A DNA stretch of 64,000 bases from Wurfbainia villosa (taxonomy: Eukaryota; Streptophyta; Magnoliopsida; Zingiberales; Zingiberaceae). The DNA lies in the NCBI GenBank assembly GCA_025175895.1, contig CM045990.1, forward strand, positions 62,001 through 126,000. Reading direction: 5' to 3'. Of the stretch, positions 44,384 through 56,038 are shown piece by piece. Numbering within the stretch: position 1 is the first letter of the stretch; the number at the start of each line of letters is the position of its first letter. Below the pieces are notes generated by a model, which worked only from the letters and a program-made list of their open reading frames with translations, was not told the origin of the DNA and made no database searches. Both the position numbers and the translations under genes were made by a program.

Positions 44384-45922
44384 CTAAGTAAGCGGGTATA
44401 CTATTTTAGTGTTAGCTCCCCCTGGACCATTGAACCAATATGGTCTATTCAAATAATAAATTTGATCCTGGGGAATCCAAAACTTATTAGTCCTTATATG
44501 TGAATTCAATGAAACCTTTGGGACCCATGCTTGGATTCTTTGATGACTACGATTTACGATAGACATATATGACCTATTCGTAGTCGTTGACCTAAATCCG
44601 AGTCCGACTTTGTTGTACACGGCTCTTTGGGTTCCAAGTAGTCGGTTAAGATTCTTAGATTCCAACGTGAACCTTTCCAACGTAGCCTCAACCTCTTGAA
44701 CTCGGTCTTTCAAGAGAGAATTCTCCTCCTCAAGTATTTCAATTTGGGTTGAGTTTCCCTCTTGAACTTGACTAGTTGAAGAGGTTAGAGTAGCCTCTTG
44801 CTTGAGGGTTTCAACCTCCTCAAGTAACGACTCAACCCTAGACTCGGACTTAGTTAATTTCCTATTAAGCATTTTAATTGTATTGTAAAGCGTATGAATT
44901 AGTGAGCAGCTAACCTTAATTTTCTCTTTTGGTCCAGCTTTGAGTTGCTTCTCGAAGTAGTCCTCGAGTTCGGAGTCGGTGTTGTAATTGGATTCGAATT
45001 CGGATTCTGACTCGGACTCTTCGGGTCTTGCCATGCATGCTATGCCGCCGCCTTCTTCGTTGTCCCATGTTGCATGAAAAGCCTTCTTTTGATTTGATTT
45101 GAATTGTGCCCTCTTTTGATTCTTTAGTAGCCTCCTTTCCCTCCGAATGATCTTCCGCACTACGTTCACTATTGCTTCCACCTTTTCGGATTTGGACTCT
45201 AATTCATCATCGGGTTCGAGTCCATCTTCTTGCCTGGTAGGTGGCTTGGTTCTTTGTCCTGCAAGTAGAGCAATACCTCTCTCAGCCCGGACCACGTTAG
45301 TTTGCTCGTGAAGTTCAAACTTGGAAAATAATTCGTCTAACCTAAGCTTCGAAAGGTCCTTAGAGACCTTGTAGGCATCGACCATGGATGCCCACAAGGT
45401 AGTCCTAGGAAATGAATTAAGAACGTACCTTAGTAGGTCGCGGTTTTCGACCTTGTGTCCGATGGTGTGCAGGCCGTTGACAATGTCCTGGACGCGGGCG
45501 TGTAGTTGCGTTGCCGTCTTGTGTTCCTGCATCTTAAGGTTATACAACTTATTGAAAAGAAGGTCACGTTTACATACCTTAGCATCGGACGTTCCTTCGT
45601 GTAGCTCGATTAATTTGTTCCATAGGTCCTTGGCGCTAATGAATGGTCCGATGCGGTTGAGTTCCTCCTTGGACAAGCCGTATTGCAATATTTGGGTTGC
45701 TCTTACATCGGCTTCTATTTGCCTCTTGGTTTCATTTGTCCACTTGTTGAAATCCAAGGGCTCTCCTTCATCATTGGTGGGTAGAGCAAAGCCAGTTTGG
45801 ATTATTATCCAAGTCTCGACTTGTGTTTTCAAGAAACACTCCATCCGACCTTTCCAATAACGGAAATCATCTCCGTTAAAGAATGGAGGTCGGGTGGTGC
45901 TATACCCCTCAATGTGAGCCAT
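44384..45922 (-). CDS. S3m Gag polyprotein, intact, without zinc knuckle
   Basis: The open frame extends to 46054, but the start at 45922 (MAHIEGYSTTRPPFFNGDDF) matches the conserved Sirevirus Gag start, giving about 512 residues. Residues 1-110 are the N-terminal capsid-like region (WKGRMECFLKTQVETWIIIQ). The UBN2-like segment follows (AKDWLNKLIELHEG-type, read as SAKDLWNKLIELHEGTSDAK). LDELFSKFELHEQ precedes an acidic Ser-rich linker. A long coiled coil near residues 335-425 (LEEVETLKQEATLTSS, IEILEEENSLLKDRVQEVEA) precedes the terminal AWVPKVSL motif. Other S Gags carry one or two CCHC knuckles before the HATW motif; here only KKAFHATWDNEE remains. Gag alone could form particles, but no enzyme is encoded. 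Confidence 0.87.
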   Translation of the reverse strand: MAHIEGYSTTRPPFFNGDDFRYWKGRMECFLKTQVETWIIIQTGFALPTNDEGEPLDFNKWTNETKRQIEADVRATQILQYGLSKEELNRIGPFISAKDLWNKLIELHEGTSDAKVCKRDLLFNKLYNLKMQEHKTATQLHARVQDIVNGLHTIGHKVENRDLLRYVLNSFPRTTLWASMVDAYKVSKDLSKLRLDELFSKFELHEQTNVVRAERGIALLAGQRTKPPTRQEDGLEPDDELESKSEKVEAIVNVVRKIIRRERRLLKNQKRAQFKSNQKKAFHATWDNEEGGGIACMARPEESESESEFESNYNTDSELEDYFEKQLKAGPKEKIKVSCSLIHTLYNTIKMLNRKLTKSESRVESLLEEVETLKQEATLTSSTSQVQEGNSTQIEILEEENSLLKDRVQEVEATLERFTLESKNLNRLLGTQRAVYNKVGLGFRSTTTNRSYMSIVNRSHQRIQAWVPKVSLNSHIRTNKFWIPQDQIYYLNRPYWFNGPGGANTKIVYPLT

Positions 45923-46403
45923 TAAGTATCTTGCAAAACATGAATAAAAACCAAAGGGAATTCCAAGACTTGGTCTTGGATTAGTAATGTGGGAAATAAA
46001 TAGGAAATAAACATAATTAAATGAGAAAAATAAGAAACTAACAAAAACTAACAACTTACGACCTTCGATGTCCCCAAAAGGGTACTAGACGTTGGATTTT
46101 GGGGCTGGAAATAGCTTGTTACGAGGGTAAACCCTCATAAGAAATGTAGATCTCTCAGAGAGCTTCGATTTGGTAGGTAGATCGTTATGTGAGTCCACTT
46201 GTGCGAAAAGTTATGGTCGTTTTACCGTCGGCTACTCCAAGAGAGAATACTTGCAAGCACACAACCAAAAGAAACGTACCAAGACTTCGTCTTAGATTAG
46301 TAGTGCGGGAGAAAAAAGACCAAAAAAAAAATATGAATTGAAAAATACGAACAGAAAACCAAAATGTGCTAGATTGGTGGTTTCACCAAATCTTAGCACC
46401 CCC

Positions 46404-46415
46404 GCTCTGATACCA
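46404..46415 (-). promoter_or_regulatory. S3m primer-binding site
   Basis: GCTCTGATACCA on the plus strand, reverse complement of TGGTATCAGAGC, two bases from the 5' LTR. Confidence 0.93.
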
Positions 46416-46417
46416 AT

Positions 46418-47487
46418 TGTTGGATCGAGAAGCGTCGCTAGAGGGGGGGGGGGTGAATAGCGATCGTAAATCTTTTCGTTCGTTTCATTCGAGTAGACAA
46501 TTAAATGAGTAAGCAGAGTGGAAAATAAAGAGATATGTGTATTTTACTTGGTTCACAACCCAGCAGTTGCTACTCCAAGGCCCTATCGGTCCTAGATCGT
46601 GTACGGAGGGCAAAGCACTATAACGTCTCCTCCTCGTTGGAGGTAGGAGACAACGATTACAAAATCGGAAGTACGAGGATGAGGCAACAAGCCTACCTCA
46701 CCTCGTTACGATTAAAATAAAGAATATAATAAAAATAATTACTTGCTACTGCTGCCGACAAAGGAGATTTGAACTTGTCGTCGCGTCGGCGTTATGACGG
46801 CGTTGGAGCGTTGGTGTTGTAGGAGCACTTGAGAATAAACTTGATGTTCTTTGGAGTTGGAATCCTCCCCTCCTTTTATAGATTTTGGCCTCTGAATTTG
46901 TCTCCTCATATTTCGGAACAGATCACGAAGTTGTATAAATTTTATCGCGAAGTGGCCGCATCAAACCCTATCCGTTTTGACCTAGCGCAAGGGCTAATTC
47001 GTCGCCATCAGTCGACTGATGCCTCCCATCGATCGATGAGCATCACGATCGCCCTATGTCCAGAATGACCGCCACCGGCCACTTCCCTGCAGTGAGAGGT
47101 TAGCTCGGAAAATGATAAATACAACGGTTTCTAACCGTCCGATCTCGACCTAGACCTTGCACAAGAAGTCTTAGTCGGATCGCCGCCTATGGTCGTCCCT
47201 GTACAGAGGACACGACCTTACCATCTCTCACTCACACGAGCTTACCACGATTCTTACTGTGTCGCTTTCGCTTCCGGCCTTCCACTCGATTCCTTCGGCT
47301 CCCTCCGAAGTCACTAGAGTGTCGCCCGACCACCACGGCTTCCTCCGAGTGTCGCTAGCCTTCAGCTCTAGCTTTAGTACTTTTCTACACACTCGATTTA
47401 GCTCATGAGATAACGATGTAAACTTAACTTTGTGTCTTTGCCATAATCAAAACACAGGTTCGATTATCTGGTGCCCCTGCACCAACA
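46418..47487 (-). repeat. S3m 5' LTR
   Basis: TGTTGGATCGAGAAGCGTCG to GCCCCTGCACCAACA in plus order. Nearly identical to 40827-41903 except at 47029-47080, where palindromes are rewritten. TATA (TTTATA in plus) at 46875-46880. The frames at 46535-47068 are LTR sequence. Confidence 0.93.
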
Positions 47488-47492
47488 ATTTC
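47488..47492 (+). repeat. Target-site duplication of S3m, right (ATTTC)
   Basis: Matches 40822-40826. Confidence 0.93.
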
Positions 47493-49131
47493 TAGAATTA
47501 AATCCATATTTTCCATAATACCACTCATATGCCAAGTGTGCCAAAAATCCAAAATGGCACACCATGTCTCTAAAACCTAACTCATGCCAATTCGATCAAT
47601 TTTTTAAACTTCTCAAATTTAATTGGCACATCCTAAAATCCTTTAGGATATAAATTCAACCCTTATTTCCAAAGTATCGAATAACCTTGGAAATAACTTG
47701 AAGTGTCAACTTTGCTATGGTTAGGTTAACTACCCATCCATTCAAGGTTGATACAACCTAACCCATTTAGCGTGATAGGATCACACTCCTAGGAACCCAA
47801 TACTTATTGGAGCTCCTTGGATTTACTAGGTACTCACTAGGGATATCCTCCCTTAGTACCTTCCTAATGACCTTTTTGGCTTGGAAGCCTTGGTCAATTG
47901 GGATCTGTCATGGTTAACCTTAGGAATTGCCTCCCTAGTAACCTCCTTAGTGGTCTTCTTAGGTTTCATGGAAACCTTGGCCACTAGACACATACCATGG
48001 TTATCCTTAGGGATGACCTCCCTAGTAACCTTGGTCTTCCTAGACTTAGAAATGGTTCCATAATCGAATGAAACATTGTGGTAGGTCTCCTTGGGCTTAG
48101 GTTTATGACCTAAAACTTTCTTACCCCTAGATGGTTCTTGTCTCCTAGGCCCTAGTTTTTTTATCATTTGACTCTTGAATTTGATTTTGCATCTTCCTAA
48201 GGGTCTTCTCTAATTTCTCAAGCCTTGACCTCAAGGCTTGGTTCTCTAACTCTAATTTCTCAATTTTTTATTTTTCATTAACCTTTTGGGAATTGTTCTT
48301 TCACTTAGGTATATGCCTACCCTTCTTAGGGTTAATGCCTAAATGATTTTCTACCTTCCTAATGCTTTCCCTAGGTAGAATTATTTTAGGAGTATTGGTT
48401 CTAGATTTTTCCTTAACCCTAATGTCATAAGATTTAGTACCTAAACAAAAGTATTTGTTTTTAGCATGCTCTTTATCATGATGAATAGCAAGAACACTAA
48501 AGTTATTCCTAGCATGCTTTTAACTATTAATTAAAGAAGGAGCATAATTTAAATTTACCTTAGGGTTTACCTTAGCTCCCCCTACATGTGTAGCCCCTCC
48601 TTTGCCTTGCTAGGTTTTCTTCCCTTAAAGCATTAGCTTCCATAGCGGCCCCGTTGATTACACTTGATGCACACAATATGCTCTTTGCTCTTAATTGTTG
48701 GGGCACCAACCTCGTTTGACTTTTCCTTCACCTTCGGTGCTAGTTGAACCTTCTTGACTCGCTTTGAACACTTACTCTTGTAGTGTCTGGCTTCTCTATA
48801 CTCAAAGAATATGATATGATTTTTATTTTTAATTAAAATACTTGAGTTACCTATATCGATGGTAGGAACCGGAGTTGGTTCTTCATCTCTTCCGAAGGTA
48901 GATGGTTCTTCTTGCTCTTGTTCTTGCTCCGGCTCCGGTGATCTAATATCCTCTCCTTCAATTCTAGAGGTGGAGACTTCTTCCACTTCCTCTTCTGATT
49001 CGGATGTTGAGCATCTCTCAATTTTCGAATCCTAAAGCTCTTTAGATGAAGATGCACATTCTTCTTGAGCTTGAACGGATGATCACTCCTCATCATTAAA
49101 TTCTTCCTTATTGTCTTGGACCGAGTGTGGG
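47493..49131 (-). pseudogene. S2c gag and adjacent non-coding tail, truncated
   Basis: 47493-47790 is the remaining non-coding tail. From about 47850 upward the minus strand encodes the gag C-terminus in pieces: basic tail at 48167-47853 (YHNVSFDYGTISKSRKTKVT), a coiled-coil remnant near 48250, and knuckles at 48633-48800. The first knuckle reads FFEYREARHYKSKC, with the first two Cys lost. The second reads CIKCNQRGRYGS, with the His lost. An acidic/Ser-rich linker occupies 48850-49100 (EEVEEVSTSRIEGEDI). Domain order matches S2b gag. The N-terminus and 5' LTR are removed at the S3p LTR (49132). Non-functional. Confidence 0.82.
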
Positions 49132-50192
49132 TGTTGGTGCAGGGGCACTAGATAATCGAACCTGTGTTTTGATTATGGAAAAGACACAAAGTTAAGTTTA
49201 CATCATTATCTCACGAGCTAAATCGAGTGTGCAAAAAAGTACTAAAGCTGGAGCTGAAGGCTAGCGACACCCGGAGGAAGCCGTGGTGGTCGGGCGAAAC
49301 TCGAGTGACTTCGGATGGAGCCGAAGGAATCGAGTGGAAGGCCGGAAGAGAGAGCTACAAGGTAAGTATCAAGGAAAGCTCGTGTGAGTGAGAGATTGTA
49401 AGGTCGTGTTCTCTTTACGGGGACGACCGCAGGCGGCGATCCGACTAAGACTTCCTGTGGAAGGTCTAAGTCGAGATCGGACAGTTAGAAACCGTCGCAT
49501 TTATCATTTTCTGAGCTAATCTCTTCGCGAGGATGTGGCGGTGGCATCGGCTGGACACTAAGCGTCGGTGATCGATAGCTCGATCGACTGATGGGAGGCA
49601 TCAGTCGACAGATGGCAACGGATCAGCCTTTGCGCTAGGTCAAAATGAATAAGGTTTGACGCGGCCACTTCGCGATAAATTTTGTACAACTTCGTGATCT
49701 GTTCCGTAAAAAGAGGAGACATATTCAGAGGCCAAAATCTATAAAAGTAGGGGAGGATTCCAACTCCAAACTACATCAAGTTTATTCTCAAGTGCTCATA
49801 CAACGCCAACGCTCCAACGCCGTCATAACGCCGATGCGACGACAAGTTCAAATCTCCTTTATCGGCAGCAGTAGCAAGTAATTATTTTTATTGTATTCTT
49901 CGTTTTAATTATAACGAGGTGTGGTAGGTTTGTTGCCTCATCCTCATACTTCCGGTTTTGTGATCGTTGTCTCCTACCTCCAACGAGGAGGAGACGTTAT
50001 AGTGTTTTGCCCTCCGTACGCGGTCTAGGACCATTAGAGCCTTGGAGTAGCAATCGCTGGGTTGTGAACCAAGTAAAAAAAAAACGTGTCTCTTTATTTT
50101 CCACTGCTCTTACTCGTGTATCGAACGAACGAAAAAGAAAAGGTTTATGCTTGCTATTCACCCCCCCTCTAGCGATGCTTCACGATCCAACA
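49132..50192 (+). repeat. S3p 5' LTR
   Basis: TGTTGGTGCAGGGGCACTAG to GCTTCACGATCCAACA, TATAAAA at 49740-49746. The segment 49540-49620 is scrambled relative to 62990-63070. Otherwise it closely matches the 3' LTR. Confidence 0.92.
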
Positions 50193-50194
50193 AT

Positions 50195-50206
50195 TGGTAT
50201 CAGAGC
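50195..50206 (+). promoter_or_regulatory. S3p primer-binding site
   Basis: TGGTATCAGAGC two bases after the LTR. Confidence 0.93.
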
Positions 50207-50684
50207 GGGGGCGCTAAGATTTGGTGAAACCACCAATCTAGCACTTTTTGGTTTTCTTTTCATATTTTTTGAGTAGTGTTTTTTTTAAGTTTTTTTTTTC
50301 TCCCACACTACTAATCCAAGACGAAGTCTTGGTACTGGTACGCTTTTTGTTGTGTTTGCAAGATTCTCCTTGAGTAGCCGATTAGAAACGCCATAACTTT
50401 TCGCAGACAAGTGGACTCACGAATGATCTACCTACCAAATCGAAGCTCTCTGAGAGATCTACATTTATTATGAGGGTTTACCCTCGTAACAAGCTTTTCC
50501 CAGCCCCAAAATCCAACGTTTAGTACCCTTTCAGGGACATCGAAGGTCGTAAGTTTCTAGTTTTTGTTAGTTTTTTATTCTTCTTATTTATTTCTGTTTA
50601 TTTCCTATTATTTCCCACACTACTAATCCAAGACCGAGTCTTGGAATTCTCTTTGGTTTTTGTTCGTGTTTTGCAAGATACTTA

Positions 50685-51919
50685 ATGGCTCACATTGAGG
50701 GGTATAGCACCACCCGACCTCCGTTTTTAACGGAAATAATTTCTGTTATTGGAAAGGTCGGATGGAGTGTTTCTTGAAAACACAAGTCGATACTTAGATA
50801 ATAATCCAAACCGGCTTTGCTCTACCCACCAATGATCAAGGGGAGCCCTTGGGTTTTAACAAGTGGACAAATGCAACCAAGAGGCAAATCGAAGCCGATG
50901 CAAGAGCAACCCAAATATTGCATTGCGGCTTGTCCAAGGAGGAACTCAACCGCATCGGACCATTCATTAGTGCCAAAGACCTCTGGAACAAATTGATTGA
51001 TCTACACGAAGGGGCGCCCGATGCTAAGGTATGTAAAAGAGATTTACTTTTAAATAAACTGTACAATCTAAAGATGCAGGATCACGAGATTGCCACCCAA
51101 TTACATGCACGGATCTAAGACATCGTCAATGGTCTTCACTCGATCGGGCAAGCCGTAGAGAACCGGGACCTTATAAGGTACACCTTAAATGCTTTCCCTA
51201 GGACTACCTTGTGGGCATCCATGGTCGATGCCTACAAGGTCTCTAAGGACCTTTCGAAGCTTAGGTTAGATGAATTATTTTCCGAGTTTGAACTTCACGA
51301 GCAAACTAACATGGTCCGGGCCGAGAGAGGTATTGCTCTACTTGCAGGACAAAGAAGAAAGCCACCTACTGGGCAAGAAGATGGACTCGAAGCTGAAGAC
51401 GAATCAGAGTCCGAATCCAAAGAGGTGGAGGCAATAGTGAATGTGGTGCAGAAGATCGTTCGGAGGGAAAGGAGGCTATTAAAGAACCAAAAGAGGGCAC
51501 AATTCAAATCAAATCAAAAGAAGGCTTTCCATGCATCTTGGGACAACAAAGAAGACATAGCTTACATGGCAAGACCGGAGGAGTCCGAGTCAAAATCCGA
51601 AGCCGAGTCCAATTACAATACCGACTCCGAACTCGAAGACTACTTCAAGAGGAAACTCAAAGCTGAACCAAAAGGGAAAGTCAAGGTTAATCGCTCTTTA
51701 ATTAGTACACTTTACAGTACAATTAAAATGCTTACTAGGAAATTGACTAAGTCCGAGTCTAGAGTTGAGTCATTACTTGAGGAGGTTGAAACCCTCAAGA
51801 AAGAGGCTACTCTAACCTCTTCAAATAGTCAAGTTCAAGAGGGAAACTCAACTCAAATTGAAAAACTTGAGGAGGAGAATTCTCTTTTGAAAGACTGAGT
51901 TCAAGAGGTTGAGGCTAGG
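50685..51919 (+). pseudogene. S3p gag, broken and truncated
   Basis: ATG at 50685 gives MAHIEGYSTTRPPF, as in S3m, then a frameshift near 50730. Open pieces at 50849-51118 and 51209-51898 follow S3m gag closely (KWTNATKRQIEADARATQIL; LEEVETLKKEATLTSSNSQV). In-frame stops at 51116 and 51896. As in S3m, no CCHC knuckle stands before KKAFHASWDNKE. It ends in GTTGAGGCTAGG at the M LTR, inside the coiled-coil region. Confidence 0.88.
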
Positions 51920-53795
51920 TGTAGGGATTTTATTATGCAAAATAGCATATGCGCAATGGAAAAATAGGATCCCTTCCAAGTGATCCTTGCGAAAGAAAAC
52001 CTCGTACAAAAATTAAATTTCTCAAAACCTATCATATAGGAGAATATTACCTTTGTTGCGTTCCCTTTTTAATCCCGCTTCTCCTTGGGTTTGTTGGATC
52101 TTTTAGCACGTTCAAATGTCCGTGCCTCTATATGTATCCACACGAGCAAGCTCTTGTCTCACAAAAGAAACTAGAAGAGCTCTCCTTTACTTCTTGCTAG
52201 AGAAGTCCCTAAAGGAGAGGAAGGTAGGGAAAAAGAGAAAGGAAGAAGAAGACCACTCTTCTTGCTAGCCTACACTCACAAAAGCCACACAACCAAAGCC
52301 TCTCACCACCAAGCTCTCTCCAAGCCTCAAGCTTCACCAACACATTGGCCGGCCACCCCATGGAGTGTTTTATAGGATTGAAAAAACCTTTCACCTCCTA
52401 TCACATTCAATGCAATCAATTGCATTGAAAGATCCGTCCACATGTGGAGAAATTCCAAAGGTCAAAACCCTTTGTCTCCTTCCACCTCATCAAGCTTAGG
52501 CGGCATGCTTATGTGGCATGCTTAGGTGGCATTCATGCATGTTGAATTAATCTTATTAATTCAATAAACTTATAATATCATATTGAATTAATCTCATTAA
52601 ATCAATAAGGTAACATATTGAATTAATCTTATTAAATCAATTAAGCTTAGGCTATCATGATAACATATTTATTTAATCTTATTAAATTAATAAGCTTAGC
52701 ATATTGAATTAATCTCATTAAATCAATAAGCTAAAATTCTCATTAAGCTTAAAGTCCAAAAACCATTTTGTACTTAAGCTCATTCCCAAATTATTCTAGT
52801 CAAACTAGAATGCACTAATTCTTCTAATCATCATGCTCTTTGTGTGTGACCCTATAGGCTCTCATAACGTTGGCAGTGGATCTAAACTCTTTTAGATACA
52901 CAAGCAATGAGCGGCATCTAGTAATACATCATTGCTACCCAAGTTACAAAATAAGTCAAGATCCGACTAACCTTTCCGTGACTACTATAATGTATGACCG
53001 TGTCCTTCTATCCTTGATATCAGATTGACCAATGAGGCATAGACCATGTCATCCTCGATCAATCTATGTGTTTCTTGATCCCTGAGTAAATTAACTCAAA
53101 CAAATGAGCTCAATATCTCATATTGACTCATTCGAGCATGACCATGCATTTTAGTAGTTCTACTCAATCAAGGGGCCCACAGATATCACTCCCGTCATAT
53201 GGGAGGGATAGATCCCATCTACATCACTCACATCCCTCCGCATAATTTGATATATACCCAGTAATCACCTTTATGGTCCACCCTGTTACAGGTGACGTTT
53301 GACGATACCAAAGTACATAACTCCTTATATAGGGAACCGTAGTGACTTCAGGTTTGAGGACTATTGATACCAATAGTCACATGAGAAAGTTTATGACACT
53401 CATATGATGATCCATGAAACTTTCTCATGGCGGGTCAGTTCAGTATATATTCTCTAATATATACCCATGTGTCAACTTGATATCATATATCCATGACTTG
53501 TGAGATCAAGTCATCAATTGACCTACATGCTAGTCTTTATGTATTAATATTGCCCTTGCATATTAATACTTGACTAGGAACATTTAGGAAAGTGTTCTTT
53601 ATAGCCTCTCATAATCAATTCTGCCAATTGATGTACTGTAGATAAGAACCTACTTTGCTAGGGCATTATTATATTTAATTTAGCTGGCACAAGCAAGACG
53701 TAAATATAATAACCAATCCTTTTCCTTTATAGAATATGATACAAAATGTTCCCTATTCAACCATCACATAATTGGTTCTAGGGCTATAACTAACA
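51920..53795 (-). repeat. M 3' LTR (left)
   Basis: Plus-order start TGTAGGGATTTTATTATGCA, end GGGCTATAACTAACA, then the reversed tract ATCTCCCACTAGC. TATA (TTTTATA in plus) at 52368-52374. Repeats of TTGAATTAATCTCATTAAAT lie at 52545-52750. A short block at 52431-52440 differs from the right LTR. 1,876 bp. Confidence 0.93.
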
Positions 53796-53809
53796 ATCTC
53801 CCACTAGCA

Positions 53810-56038
53810 CTAGTACCAATCACTATAATATCTGATACCTAGTGACCTAGTGTGACCATCATGCTTCCTCTGTGCCAAAGCCTTGGTCAATGGATCTGCG
53901 ATGTTAGCTTCTGTCGGTACTCTGCATATCCTCACATCTCCGCTATCGATGATCTCTCGAATGAGATGGAAGCGCCGCAGTATGTGTTTGATCCGCTGAT
54001 ATGATCGAGGTTCCTTAGCCTGTGCAATAGCCCCATTGTTGTCACAATAGAGGTCTATTGGATCTGCAATGCTAGGAACTACCCCAAGTTCACTGATGAA
54101 CTTGTGGAGCCAAATAGCCTCCTTTGCTACATCAGACGCAGCAATATACTCGTCTTCTGTTGTAGAATCAGCAACTGTGTCCTGCTTCGAACTCTTCCAG
54201 CTCACAGCTCCACCATTCAGGCAAAACACGTACCCCGATTGCGATCTATAGTCATCTTTGTCTGTTTGGAAGCTTGCATCACTGTAACCCTTTATAGTTA
54301 GCTCCTCATTGCCTCCAAATATCAGGAAATATTCTTTCGTTCTTCGTAAGTATTTAAGAATATATTTTCGATCGCCATCCTGACTTTCACCGATCCGACC
54401 GTATCTACTCGTCATGCTCAAAGCATACGAGACGTCAGGACGAGTACAAAGCATGATGTACATGATAGACCCTATAGCAGATGCATAAGGGATTTTATCC
54501 TTGCGATCTCTCTCCTCCTTAGAAGAGGGACATTGAGTCTTCGAAAGACTTACACCATGTGATAAAGGCAGAAATCCTTTCTTGGAATTTTGCATAGCAA
54601 AACGATCTAGCACTTTATCAATGTATGTACTCTGACTTAGGCCAAGTAATCTTTTAGATCTATCTCTATAGATCTTGATGCCTAGAATATAGGCAGCTTC
54701 ACCTAAGTCTTTCATCGAGAAACAATTCCCTAACCACATCTTCACAGACTGGAGTGAGGGAATATCATTTCCGATGAGAAGTATGTCATCTACATACAAG
54801 ATAAGAAATACAACTGTGCTCCCACTATTTCTCTTGTAGACACAAGGTTCATCTTCATTCTTGATGAAACCAAACTCCTTGATTGCATCATCAAATCGAA
54901 GATTCCAGCTTCGAGAGGCTTGCTTTAGTCCATAAATGGACCTTTGCAGTTTGCATACCTTTCCAGGATGCTTTGGATCTTCAAAACCCTCAGGCTGTGT
55001 CATGTACACATCCTCGAGTAGCTTTCCATTCAGAAAAGCGGTTTTGACATCCATCTGCCAGATCTCATAATCGTGGTAGGCTGCAATAGCAAGTATGATC
55101 CGAATGGATTTAAGCATCGCAACTGGTGAAAAGGTTTCATCATAGTCAATACCATGAATTTGTTTGAATCTTTTAGCCACCAATCTACCTTTATAGGTAT
55201 GCTTATTACCATCCATGTCAGTCTTTACTTTAAAGACCCACTTATACCCAATGAGTTTTACCCTTCGTGGATCAACCAAAGTCCATACTTGGTTAGTGTA
55301 CATGGATTCCATTTCGATCTCATGGTCTCTAGCCATTTCTAATCTAGGCTCATCATAGCTTCTGATAGGATGTAGGCTCGCCAAGATCGATAAGCAATAC
55401 ATCACCGCTGTCACCAAGAGAAAAGAATATCTCTCGGGTTGACGACAGATCCTATCAGATCTACGAAGAGGTTGGTCTACTTGAACAGGTGTTTGCTCCA
55501 CAACTCTTTGGGCAACATTTTCCTCATCCACAACACTTTGTGGTGCATGTTCATTTTCCATCGAAGCCTTAGTGTTATCTTCATCTTGAATTTCTTCAAG
55601 ATGAATTTTACTCCCATTAGTTTTTCTAGAAATAAATTCTTTTTCTAGAAAGACAACATTTCTGGCAACAAACACCTTGCCAAGTGTGGGATTGTAAAAG
55701 TAATATCCCTTAGTTTCCTTGGGATATCCTACAAAATAACACTTATCTGATTTGGGTCCTAGTTTATCTGAGACTTGACGTCTAACATAAGCTTCACAAC
55801 CCCAAATCTTTATAAAAGACATTTTGGGACTCTTCCCAGTCCACAACGTATATGGTGTCTTTTCTACGCCTTTTAATGGGACGCGATTAAGTGTAAAAGC
55901 GGCTGTCTTTAGAGCTAAACCACAAAAGAAAGTAGGTAGATCAGTCTGGCTCATCATTGATCGTATCATATCTAATAGAGTATGATTTCTCCTCTCAGAA
56001 ACATCATTCCATTGTGGTGTTCCAGGTGGAGTGAGTTA
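53810..56038 (-). pseudogene. M pol, integrase C-terminus to RNase H
   Basis: Open from 55969 (719 codons); the same frame extends upstream to a TAA at 56036-56038, where relatives have Gln. Order: integrase catalytic Glu (NDVSERRN, about 56005), WGCEAYVRRQVSDKLGPKSD, LFVGYPKETKGYYF-like block, then reverse transcriptase from about 55295 (NQVWTLVDPRRVKLIGYKWV). The catalytic box YVDDILLIGND (about 54805) is intact. RNase H has YSDASFQTDKDD, EYIAAS, YCDNNGAI and the terminal PLTKALAQRK. The stretch around 54361-54415 encodes YGRIGESQDGDRKYIL, where the M copy at 61452 encodes YQSDPGESHWIAVKNIL. This is a local scramble, not ordinary substitution. Otherwise the product would be a working replication enzyme of the element. 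Confidence 0.9.

Larger units (their letters stand above)
40827..47487 (-). mobile_element. S3m: gag-only Sirevirus-like element with intact gag
   Basis: 3' LTR 40827-41903 (left), 5' LTR 46418-47487 (right), primer site complement at 46404-46415, perfect ATTTC duplication. Gag is a single open frame. It has no pol. A 1.45-kb tandem duplication of LTR tail plus adjacent internal sequence lies between 41325 and 44230. It is inserted in S2c, so it is younger than S2c. Confidence 0.94.

Noticed and set aside
45384..45860. 158-codon plus-strand frame
   Set aside because: Antisense shadow of the intact S3m gag.
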